This document shows positions 36,501-48,900 of a stretch of 64,000 nucleotides of DNA, piece by piece. Below the pieces are notes generated by a model. It was not told where the DNA came from. It did no database searches and was given only the letters and a program-made list of their open reading frames with translations. Where the stretch lies: assembly GCA_940671915.1 (NCBI GenBank), contig CALNVZ010003433.1:25651405-25715404 (forward strand), in the 5' to 3' direction. A program made the position numbers and the translations under genes. Source of the DNA: Paracentrotus lividus (taxonomy: Eukaryota; Echinodermata; Echinoidea; Camarodonta; Echinidae). The stretch's first letter is position 1, and each line of letters starts with the position of its first letter.

Positions 36501-39500
36501 ATTGGTCTAAACCCACTTTGACGAATTTCCGTTTTGCCTCATCCCACATCTAATCTAAATCCATTTTGACTACGACCAGTTTATCTAATTATGTTTCAGT
36601 GGTGTAAATGCCACTTTTCCTATTTACCATTTTGTCTAATGTCCATTCAGTCTAATGTCTAATTGGTCTAAGATCACTTAAAGTCAATTCCTGTAACAGA
36701 CCAGTAATAGACGCTAACAATCTCGAAAATGTTGTGTTTTTTAACATTTGTTACCATGGAATTGTCCAAAAATATATTACACAAATGTTTGGTGTCAGGA
36801 GTGGGATATTGGTACATTCATTCTATGGATGCAGCCATCATCATTTTGTTGGCGATATTCTATTCAGACCATTATGCTGTCTTCACATCATTGTCACTCA
36901 CCATTTTCTGAGCTCGTCTGTGGGTACCGATCAACATTAGTTGTTGCTATTTCAAATTACAGACTTTAAATGAGTTTTTTTAGAGTTTCTATAAAAGACC
37001 TTAATCGTTGTATCGTTATTATAGGATCACAATAACGGAAGCTTTGAGCATTTCGCATAAGCGGTGAGTGGCTTTGCCGCCCACTGTTAATGGCTCTCCA
37101 TTAACCCATAGATGGCAGAGATTTTCAAATGGTCTAAATGTATCACTTTTTGATCATCAAATTGGCAAAAAATTATCTTATTATTTCACTCCTGCAACCT
37201 TAAAAAAAATTAAATTTATATTTATTGAAAATTACACAATGCATACAAAAATTGCCTATTTGCACGTGAAAATAGCGATTATCCATTTATCTTTGTATTG
37301 CCAATTTAGAGATTTCAATGAATATTTTAATTTAAACTGTCCTACATGTAATTCAGGAACCATTTAATGTACAGTGGCAGAAATAAATCCCTTTAGGTCA
37401 GTGATTTTTGCTCTTTCTGTTGATATGCAAGTCATATTTGATGGCATTCTAGTTTAAAAGATAATGCATAAGTGTCGCTAAAAGGAGACATTGTCCTTAA
37501 TGGGTTAGATATATTTACAGATGTTAGTTACATAAATATGTTGCTTTAGAAGAAAATAGCTACATGTACATTGCAAGATTACAAGGACCAATTTTTACCT
37601 ACACTGTACTTGGCAAGGTGGCATTTCGGCGGCGTACATGTACATACCCTCATCACAGGTCAATATTTGCAGATAGGTGATAGTATTGTATCTCAGAAGT
37701 GGGTTTCATATTCCTACATACATGTACAGTGACCAATATATTAACCAGATATGACTGGCTGAAATAACATCCAGAGCCCCTGCATATAGTTTTGACCGCT
37801 TAGGAAAGTTTTGACCTCTGCAGAAGATGTAATTTATAATCTTATAATTTTATCTAAAGTAAAATGTAGTTTTGTCATATTGTAGCTTAGATGTGTAGGT
37901 TTAGTTTATAGACCTGTACATTATCCATAGTATAGTTTAGGTAAGATTTAATGGTTCCTTATGAAACAGTTCAACTTTTAAAAAGTGGAGTGATATCACA
38001 CTGACTTTTTTGCACTTTGAATCTTCATGAACATTTGAATTTGACCATAAGGGCCCATTAGCCTAATTCCACTCCCATAGGGGTATGTGTTAAAAATGAA
38101 ACTGCAAAAAATCTTCAAAAATAACTGTTTATAATGAGAATATTCAAACTTATTCTACAATTAGGTAGTAATGTTCTCTTTGTCTCATCAAAATATCAAG
38201 TGACATTCTTCGGCTCATTTTTAATAAAATCAGCCTGGAATGAGACTATACCAGATTTTGTGCCATCAAGACTTCCGTTGAGGGTTCTTACACCATTGAA
38301 ATAAGTTCTCCATAAAATTCAACTGGCACCCATTCTAGCTCTCAAAAAGGGCTCATCTGAAGAACTAACGATTACTCTTTATAAAAGTAAAAAAGAATTT
38401 CTTCCAATACCTTTCATTGATTTTATATGAATTTTTTTCCAAACCATTACCTCATCATTGATACGCGATCGGGGTATTTCCCGGATTCGATTATGCTAAT
38501 TAGTGTGTTGCGACCATAAGAGCAGATTTTTGCACCCTCCGTTCGCAGCGATATTTCCCTTAAAGTAAGCCCTCCAAACAACTATTTCATAGATTAAGCT
38601 AATTTACATCATGTCAGAAAGCTGTATTTTGTAGCTACTGTTTACAATGTTGTCTGGTAAAATAAGATATTGCTCATATTCAGCATTCAGGCTTTGATCT
38701 AATTAAAAAAGAAAGAAAAAGCAGAAGAAGAAGAAAAATAATACGGATACAAACCATTACCATGGCAACTCAAATATGTACTGGGGTTTTATTTGTGTGT
38801 GTCCTACCATGTACTCTTATGTTGTGTAGGACGTACATGTACATATTAAAGATGTGTGTGTAGAGATAGTGAAGACGGTTTGTTTTTACAGATGGATGAA
38901 TGAACAGAGGGACGTAACCTAGTTGACAGTGTCTAATTAAATGCTGGGTAGATCGTTAGTAAAGACTGCTCATAGTAATTGAATTGGAAAGTCATTTAAC
39001 CAATTATCTACATACTTCACCTGCTTCAAGGGATACATATTCCCTCTCTCCTTTGTATCTTCCAATATCTGTGTCATCCCCTAGATCTCAACATCTTTCT
39101 ATCGAATCAGATCATTATTTATTTTCTCTCTTCTTTCCCAAAAGTACTTTTCTTTTCTATCCATTTATCAGGGAGCGAGTTGGCTCAGTCGGTAAAGCAT
39201 CTGCTTGTCGAACCAAAGATCGTAGGTTCAAGTCCACCCCGGGCAGATGACTGAAGCCTGCATTGTGTGTTAACATGCCCCTCTCCTGTTTCATAGACGC
39301 AGGCTATGTTACAGTGGAAAACACTCTGTCCCTCGGATAGGACATTAAATGGAGGTCCCGTGTAAAGGAGAGTCACAAAATTTGCACGTTAAAGAACCCG
39401 CTGCACTATTTGAATAAGTGTAGGGGGAAAACCCCGGTGTAGTGGTCCACCTGCATACCCCCAATCAGTTATATTGGGAGGAGAGACCTACGAGTTATAG

Positions 39501-39874
39501 TGATTTAGTTCGCTTTTCGCCTTCCAGGCACAGGTGACGCCAAAACGAATAAAAAAGATCTCCTCTTGTGTGAAATGATTGGATTGGATGCATCTCTCTT
39601 CTTTTACCCTTAATGCTCCTTTTCCCTTTCTGCTTCTTGCTCAAGAAATATTATACCTCTCTTTTATGTGCCACTATCTCTCACTGTCTCCTTTCCTCTA
39701 TCCGTATCTTTAAAAAAAAAATTGCTTGGTGTTGTCTACCTATCTCTGTTTTTGTCCTCGCCATCTCCTTTCCCTGCTTTATCTACTAACAAGTGTTAAT
39801 ATATCTCTGCCTCGCTCTCCATCTCATTTCCTTGATTCATGTTTATCAAGCTATTTTGCACGATATCTATCTTC

Positions 39875-39905
<31 letters not shown>

Positions 39906-42900
39906 CCTGTCTTGTCATGTTCCACAGCTTAATTTAATAATCGTCTCCCATCTGTCTGACTAATTTACCATCCCTTCTTTCTCTCACTTTAGGATCATAT
40001 GATTTTTTTAAATGTGTTTTCCCCTTTCAATTGTCTTTGTTCTCTCTCTGTTATCTTCATCTTCTATCCACTCCCTTTTGAGGGTTCCTACATTTTTCAT
40101 GCTTACACTTTTCCAGGGCTAATTTTGATGAGACACGTAGTGTATAATTGAATTAAGAAAGGCCTGAGTCATAATGATCGATGAACCGTCGCTTGATGTT
40201 CATGTTCATCTGCTCTGTAAACAACAGCATGTCGTCTGTTGAGAGCCAGAAGGGTGTTATTGCATCTTAAAGATGTTCCGTTGAGAACCAGAAGGGCGCT
40301 ATTGCTGTATAAAGTCAATGGTAGTAGCGCCCTTCTGGTTCTCAACGGAACATCTTTGATCTGTATTAGCGCCCTTCTGGTTCTCAGTCTAAGATATGTG
40401 AGCTGATGCATGGGTATCAAGCTTTACATGTGCTACGCTATGGTAGCATTCGAAAAGCTGCAAAGGCTTCTAAATTTGACACACCAATGAACCAAGATTA
40501 TCTTAGAATAGACCAAACTCTTAATTGGTCTATCATACAAGCCTTGGCGAGATGATTATAATTATTGCTTGTCGTGGTTTTTACCAGTAGAATAATCAAG
40601 AGGAATAATGTACATTTAGTAGGAATACCAAAAGGAACCACTTTGTAATTAAGGGGGCATGTTTGAAACATGTATTCTTATGCTCTTACAGTGTATTCTT
40701 ATAACAAAATGTAAATTTGAATGGTTTTGTTCAGATAGTTCTTGTAGAAATTTGTAATTATAATTGAATAACCTCAAATAGTTTCATGCCCCATGTTTAT
40801 TGAGATATGTTTTCCACCACGGAGGCTAATTGTGAAAATATTTTCTTGTATTCTGGAAAAACTGGAATTCAACTTTCACTGTGTGTATATTTATATAAGA
40901 AACTATAATGACTTTCGATTATTATTCAAATTTCCTCTTGTTTCTATCAGGTATCCCAACTAGTTATTCTCCATGAGGAAGCTCAAGATGGCAATGCCAT
41001 GCCTGACCTATCAAGACCTGTCATGGCGGTCAGTGCAGCTGTCCAGAACCTGGTTAAGGTAAGACTACATGAAAATAAAACATCCTTCTATGAAAAAAAA
41101 TAATATTGATAATAATTAATCATAATCATCACCCAATAAATGAATTAGTTGCTTAAACTATTTAAAACAAAGTTATTTCAACTGTTTATGGTGGAAAGTT
41201 TTTAAAAGACACAGCTGCCAGTGCTGATGTCATAATCATGATTCAGGGGATGACCTTGAATTACCAATTTATTACACCTATAGTTACTTTAATTTTAACA
41301 AGTAACATATCAGATACAATGTACATGTAACTATTGTAGTTGTAATGAACTGAAACTAGTTATCACAACCCAGCTATTTAAACCACATTAATTAAACTAT
41401 TTAACTTGACTGTATATGTCTGCAGGTTGGAAAAGACACAGCTGCCAGTACCGATGACAAGATCTTGAAGCAGGAGATGCCACCTGCATTTGAAGGAGTG
41501 GAGCGCTCTGCTAAGCAGCTCTATGAGGCAGCCATGATGCTGAAGGAAGATCCCTACTCCTCACCAGCAAGGAAGATGCTTATTGATGGTGCAAGAGGTA
41601 AGTTACTCAGTTCTCATCAGGAGATTTCAATGCTTCTTTTAAAATAGTTTTCTTCATTACACACTCATGCTTTGTATTATTGTAATAACCTTTAATAGTC
41701 TTTTGATGAAGATATTTTTTAATATGTCTTAACTACAGTGCCACAGTAACATCAGGAATTTTCAAAGATTATTTCAAAATAGATTTCTTCATTACATTAT
41801 ATATTTTTTTGTAATACCTTAGTCTTATAATAAAAATATGCAAGAATTTTAAAAAATATGTCTTCACTGCCTTGTCAAAGTAATAGCATATTGCAATAAT
41901 AGGGACAATTATGGTGATCAAACTTCTTCCTAAATTTTTGAGAAAGGCTCATTAAATATGGTACATACATGTGGGTGCGAACATTAATCAACGTCATGTT
42001 TTACAAACTAGTATGTTTGTCTTTGCTGCAACATGTAAATTACAAAAATGGTGTCAGGAGTGGGATGAAGATATAGCTACAATCACAAAAGTACAATTGA
42101 AAGTGTAGATATCGGCACTCAGTTTTCATCTATAGATGAACACAAAACAAATTTGTGTCTAATCAATGCTGAAAAATAAATTTTTCCTGAGATGTAAATA
42201 TTTAGGTCTGATTGAATCACCTGTAAAACCTTATTAATACACTGAGACGTTTGGCCAGTTCAGTAGTGTAATAGCAAATATTTTCTCAAAGGATGGGGTG
42301 GCAGATATTTTTGTGAGTTGTTATCTTCGATATCAAATTGAAATATAAGCATATACTTTTTTGTATTCTTACATTTGCCATCTTTCAGTGGTTGCAAAAT
42401 GCCAGAAAGTGAAACCAATGTCAAATTTCAGGTTGTAAATTATGCTAAAACTGTCTCTATCATGCTTTTCCTGTAATATTAGGAATCCTTGGAGGAACGT
42501 CAGACCTACTGCTTTGTTTTGACCAGTCAGAGGTGCGCAAGATTGTCCGGGTGGCTAAGGGTGTCCTGGAATACCTGGCAGTCTCTGAAGTGGTCGAGAG
42601 TATGGAGGATCTAGTCACCTTTGTCAAGGTCAGTCACAATGTCATAGCAATGAAAATTTCATTAAAATGGTGATAATGCGGATAGTAATGATAAAGATGA
42701 TGATGGAATGAGGTTGATGATAAATGATGATGGCAATAATGATATATGATGATGATACTGTTGATGATGAATAAGAAGAAGATGATGGTAATACTGATGA
42801 TGATGATGATAATGATGATGAAGAATTTTATGATTAGGATAAGGATAATGATTGTGATGATGATGATGATGATGACGATGAAGAAGATGATGGTGAAAAG

Positions 42901-45900
42901 GATGAAGATGGTGATAAGGATAATGAGGATGATGGGGATGATTATGATCGTGATGACAATGCTGGTGATAATGATAATGGTGATGATGGTGATGAAAATG
43001 ATAATAATACTACCTGGGAAACTAAGCATGTAACATTTTGTAACGCACCTTATCATTTTTTTTTGTGTGTGTATTTCTACAGAACTTGTCCCCTGGTATG
43101 GCTAACCTGGCCAACAAAGTAACTTCCAGGAGTAAGGAACTGACCACAACTGCTCATGCCAATGGACTAGTCAACCACACCGAGAACCTCAAGAGAACAA
43201 CACCTATCCTGGTATCATCCATTAAGATCTTTGTCACAACACTCCAGAAAGGAGGTAATGTGTTTGGTGTATGGAGTAAAGTGTTTCATTTACATGTATG
43301 GCTACAGATGTTATCTTGTTTTTACAGAGTAATATCGAATGATCAACCTTTGTGCTCTGCAGAAGTGATGTCCCAAAAATAAAACTTAAGAAATTCCATA
43401 ACTTTTTTGTAAAACCTTCATGATGCATTTCTTTTGTCTTCTCCTTTCATTAAAATAAAAAAATAGAAATGAATAAATAAATCAGGGTGGACCAGCTCCT
43501 CGTCAAACGCATTTAAAAAATGTTAGTCAAGCAATTTTTATAACATGTCCTTCAAATATTTTTGTTTTTATTTTGCAGGAAGGGGGCGAGATGAGGCGCA
43601 GCAGAACCGAAACTTTATCATTGGACGTATGTCACATGATGTTAATGAGATCATTCGTATACTCCAGTTGACCTCGGCTGATGATGATGATTTCTCCATG
43701 GACGACCTGATGATCATGAAGAAAGCATTGTTAAATATTAATAATCAGATGACCATGGCACAGACATGGCTTTCAAACCCCAATGCAGAACCTGGTGGCT
43801 TGGGTGAGTTCAAAGTTCAGAGTTCAAGTTCTGTTTTACAGTGACCTGGGCTCCTTTACACAAAGGTTTGCAATCAATCACAAAATGGAAAATGGCCAAT
43901 CGAAATCATTGTTTCATGAGCTTTTGGTATCAAAGACAAAAAAACAATTAAAACTGTTGTTTCAATTGTGCAGTTGATCGCAACCTTTCTTGTATGGGTT
44001 CCTGGTATAAAACTATACTTTGTGTTAAAAACCAGATGGGCAATGACCTCAAATATATTTCAAATGTACTGCGAGTTTGTGTGAGAAACATTTACTTTTT
44101 GTTGAATTATGTAGGGCCTAGTAATAAAATGAAAATACCAGTGTTCCCAATTTGCAGAAGAAGAATTGACCAGATAAATAATCAAATAATTCCTGTTATG
44201 AAAGGGACAACAGAAGGGTGTCATTATAACGTTTGTAACGTTCTTATCTTTGTCATCTCTTATTTAGGAGAGAAAGCAGTACGTGATATCCTAAGAGATG
44301 CAAGGAGGGTTGCAGACCGCCTTGAGGGACCTCAGAGGGAACGTCTCCTAGCTAGCATCAATGAGATAGAAGCCATGATGAATGAACTCTGTGCTCTTAG
44401 GGCAAAGGGTCAGGTAAGGTTGTGTTTAACTTGTTTGATGAACGAATGCAACTTTAATTGATCAATTAGTATTTAACTTCATACAGGACCTAAAGTATTT
44501 TTCTCTTCCAGCTAATGTAATAATCATCATTTCCTTTAGGTCACACAGGAATCGCATGAGATTTTGAAGCTAATCGGTTGCTTATTTTAACCTGACTCTT
44601 TACCCGGGCTTCCCTAAAATGCGCAAAATTTTTGACATATTGTTTAAAAAAAATTCCATTGATTCCACATTTTATTAGCACCCTTATCATCAGGAATGCT
44701 ATTTAACTGAATACAACAATGTTATTTTATACCTTTAATGAACTTCAGTCATTCATTGAGGTGGAGTCTGTCGTTTCTGAGATGTACTCTCCAGTCAACG
44801 TTATCGTTGTTAATGAATTGCCATTCTCTTCTGGTGGTCATCTCTTTGATTCGCTTATTTGTTTCGTTCTGTTGGATAGCCACATCTCTCTGGAAGCATC
44901 TCCTGTACGTAATTGAGCTAATGGTAACTGAAGATACCGATGGAAACTCTAGTAATACTTCAATGCAAAAAGTTTCTAATTTTGATGTTATTACTTCAGG
45001 AAGGATATTGGCAATATTGTTTGTTCCAGCGTAGAGTATGATTTCTTGGACTTGATGTTTATTCACCAGTTACTTGGTTCTATCAAACATGTCATCAATT
45101 CTTGCACCGGGCAATGTTTTACATAATACTCTCTTATAAGTAGACAGATTCTTTGGATTTATGGGATGCATCATTGAATCACCAATTATAAATACATCGA
45201 TCAGTTTTCAATCAATGTGTAAATCATCCAATAATTCAGTCAATCACCTAGTCACCTTTCTCCTTCTATATTTTAGGGAAATTCCCCTCGGGCACTCCAA
45301 CTTTCCAAGCAGATAGCAGAAAAGCTTGGCTACCTTCAGCAGCAAGTTGGTGATGCTGTAAAGGAAGCCATCAAGAGTGGTGTTACGAGGACTGCATACA
45401 CCCTCGCTGGCAAAGTGGAACAGGCCCAGAAGTGGCTAAGGAACCCTGCTCAAGATGACAAGGGAGTGGGTGAGTTTGACTTATTCATTTCCAAAATAGG
45501 GGTAGTTTTCAGTTGTCATTTTAAAAGTGGGCACTGAGAGTCTTTCATTTGCTCACAGTGACAACAAGATATTAAAAGTAAATCACACAAATTCAATGGC
45601 CCGAATTCACAAACGTGGTTTAGTTAGTCCATGGTCTAAATCAATTGTTTAAACCACGGATTTAGACCATGGTCTAAATTTTGGTATTCACAAACCACCT
45701 GATTTAGACCATGGACTAACTAAACCACGTTTGTGAATTCGGGCCAATGTGTAGAATGGGGGAGGGGTGTTACATAGAATATGTAAAAGGCCCACAACTT
45801 CATGGATCATTAGTGTTTGATCTAATAAATCTTACCAGCAAGTCAATTGAAAATACATGTTAAAAAGATAGGGCTTACCGGCTATTCTTGATATTGTTGC

Positions 45901-48900
45901 CTAAGGCTGGGCTATTCCCAGTATTGTTGTACAGGGGAAGATGGTTGGCAAGAAACTGTGATGTACATGTATGCTGTGCTTTTCAATTATATAACTCAAA
46001 TACATGCATTATTATTATTATCAATCATTAGAAAAAATTATTGTTCTGAACTGCCTGTAAAGGCCACCTGTCTACAAGTGTTACATTTTCATTTCAATTA
46101 GGCCTGTTATTTGTGTAGGTTTGACTGTATATTTTTCATCATTGTTTTGAAACAGGACGTAGGGCTATTGCCGGTATCGTTGCCCAGGGCAGGAAAGTTG
46201 CCCAGAACCTGACGGGACAGGAGAGGGCAGAACTCTTGAGACTCTGTGATGAGGTGGAGGCTCTCTCTCAGCAAATTACTGACTTTGTGCAGAGAGGACA
46301 AGTATGTGATACATGTTTTTGTAGTAGTTATTCTTATGGCCCTGTACCACTGTAATGATCTTTGAGGCAACAACTGGTGAATATGGAACCGCCAAAGGGC
46401 CAAAAATAATAGTGTAAGGATCGACAAACAGTGAAAACAGATAGACATCCACTTAAAGCAGATAACGATTAACAATTCAGTTTAACAACAGAAATACAGC
46501 TACTTTAGTCAATAAGGACAATGCAGGAATAAGCTAAATTAAAGCTAAATACAGAAAAAAAACGAAAAAAAAAGAGAAAAAAGAAAGAAATAATATCTGA
46601 TATGGAGTCGACCTTGAATTTTTTTTACCCCCTTTGGTCACCCGTAATAATTAGCCTGGACTTGAGAAAGGACTTCACTTGACAATCATCTGGAGATAAA
46701 CGCAAACAATTAATACATTCATAGTTTTGTCACCCTAGTCAAGATAAATGTTACCAAGTAATAAGCAATCCTTCTTTGATTCCATGAACTCAGGGCAATT
46801 CTCCGCAGTGCATGGAAGCAGCTAGAAGGCTTGCAGAGAAGCTACCCATCCTCCAGAAGAAGATAGAGAATGCTCTGGTCAAGGAGGTGGCCGATGTCTT
46901 CATGGATACCACAACACCACTCAAGGAACTTGAGAGAGCTGCCAAAGCTCCAGCTGGTAAGATATTCAGATTCAGATTATTTTGAGCTCAACCAGTCATG
47001 TTTTTGCTTGAGTTGATGCTTATACATGTAATAATAATAATGATAATGATAATACTATGTTACATTTATAAGGTGCTTAATACAGTAACTGTTATTTATA
47101 AGCGCATAAACGGAATTATAAATTATATGAGTACAAATACAAAAATCATGCAAATCTAATATTAATTAAGAAATCCAAGTACTAAATGAATAAATCAAAG
47201 AATGCTGAAAACCAAAGTTGGTGTGCACCTCCATTGACCGACCCACAACTTGGTCATTCCAGAAAAAACTAAGGTCTACTAAATAGGTAAGTTTTTAGGA
47301 GGGTTTTGGGAGGGTGGGGGGAAGACGTGTTTTTTCTGGGCTCCCGGATTTAAGGAATTTACACCTTTAATATTTGGAAATGTATGGACATTTTTATATG
47401 GACTTGTGGACATTAACTCAAGGAACGCAAGTATTATATTTGTTTATCATAAGATTGAGGAATTTGTGTGGAATGGTTGATTTTGTATGATTTTTGGGTG
47501 ACTTTTTATCTAAATTATTAATAACAAATTTTCAAAAATAAGCGTATCATAATAAGAAGCGTGCATTAATGATATGAGCGTCTTCATTTGCGTATATTTT
47601 CATGCGCTGTAATTTAATGTTTACTTTCTTTGTGACGTAAATTATTATTGTGACGTTGCGTATTCAAGCGTCTCAAAACCTTTTATTGTGACGCAACCAA
47701 TTATATATTGTGACGTCGATATTTGAGCATAGTGTTGTTCGAGGGTTGGGTATTTTTGATTCATGGCCGTATAGTAAGTAGGGTCTATCTCCTGGCTTAC
47801 TAGAGCATCCTGTGAATGATGTTCCAGCGGGATTTACTCTTGAATTGCTGGAGAACGGTGCAGTGAGATCAGGCACTTTCATTCTCTTTTCTTTTTTTAA
47901 GTAGGGTGTTTGGCTTGGATCATTTTTATCTGCACTCTTGATCACAGCTATAAATATATGTCACTTTTTATTTATTTAATGAGGACTTTTGAGGTAAACT
48001 AATTGTCTATATTTATCATCATTTATTTTTACATATTAATTTCATCTACTTTATTAGTACTGTTTATATGTTATATGTTATGTTATATGACTACTGTATT
48101 AGTATGTTCATATATAGAGTCAGACCGTGATATATTTCATTTCTTCCTGCGCCTATAAGCATGTTAAGTGCGCAGTATCGGGTAATGGGACCCTTGACGA
48201 AGGAATGTCGTCAAAAGGCGGATGAACTTTTAAGGAAAAGTCAACGGCATCCATCTGGGTCTGGGCAGCAGCAGATTTTAGTAGAATTACTGGCAGAAGA
48301 TAACTTTAAAAGCTAATCTTACTGGGAGTTTTTCTTTGGATTGAAGAGCTAGTAGCTGGAGTCCGGTGAATGGTCTCTCTCTACTGCGCAATGGTGGAAG
48401 GCAATGGCAAACCACCACCGACTACTGCCACGAAAACCTATTGATGATGAGTACAAATAACGATGAAAGAGTTATGACACTGGACAGTGAGACCCCAGGC
48501 CTGAAAGTGTCTTGATCAATACTGGGGAAGAGAGATCTGATGACATCTGCCGAGGCTCAATGACGCTGTCACGCTAAAGCCGCAAGGAGGTGTGGAAGCT
48601 GATAACCCACGGAGAGTGATGTCAGACGTAACCTCTGGAAATCAACTATTAAGATTGCGACCTGGAATGTACGAACATTAAATCAGGGCAAACTAGACAT
48701 TTATAACTAATGAACTAGATAGAAAGATGTCCACTTAGCAGGATTTCGGAGATAAGATGGACAGGAAAAGGCCACTTCACGACACTCGATAAACTTGTAG
48801 TGTTTACTCTGGTACAGAGACTAAAAGAGAACGTGGAGTTGCTTTATAGCCAACCAAGACGTTGCCAAATGTGTGCTAGGGTACAACCCAATAAACGATA

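Larger units (their letters stand above)
24536..40950. other. Vinculin intron 1, 16.4 kb
   Basis: Mostly AT-rich sequence with no exon seen. It holds a tRNA-like pseudogene (25226-25311), a TU-like foldback (31176-32344), a small palindrome (32831-32964), degenerate GTCTAATGTC-type repeats (36480-36690), a primer-binding-site match (36790-36807), a tRNA-derived SINE (39172-39590), a CT microsatellite (39875-39901) and a 33-bp hairpin (40269-40357). Long first introns of adhesion genes often hold enhancers; none can be named here. Confidence 0.7.
41059..46793. other. Vinculin introns 2-9
   Basis: Introns: 41059-41425 (fossil copy of exon 3), 41598-42482 (degenerate tandem duplication at about 41643-41760 and 41773-41890; primer-site match at 42049), 42629-43082 (GAT microsatellite), 43255-43578, 43804-44267, 44414-45276 (SGNH remnant), 45470-46155 (palindromic MITE and fossil exon 9 copies) and 46302-46793. 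No further exons were found, in particular none encoding a third internal repeat. Confidence 0.7.

Noticed and set aside
42634..43056. Ile- and Met-rich frames of 95-140 residues on both strands
   Set aside because: They come from the GAT microsatellite of vinculin intron 4.
46107..46475. 122-residue minus-strand frame
   Set aside because: It is antisense to vinculin exon 9 and owes its openness to the coding strand.
47673..47945. 90-residue minus-strand frame in vinculin intron 10
   Set aside because: No domain or splice partner found; it overlaps the TGTGACG cluster and unclassified repeat-like sequence.
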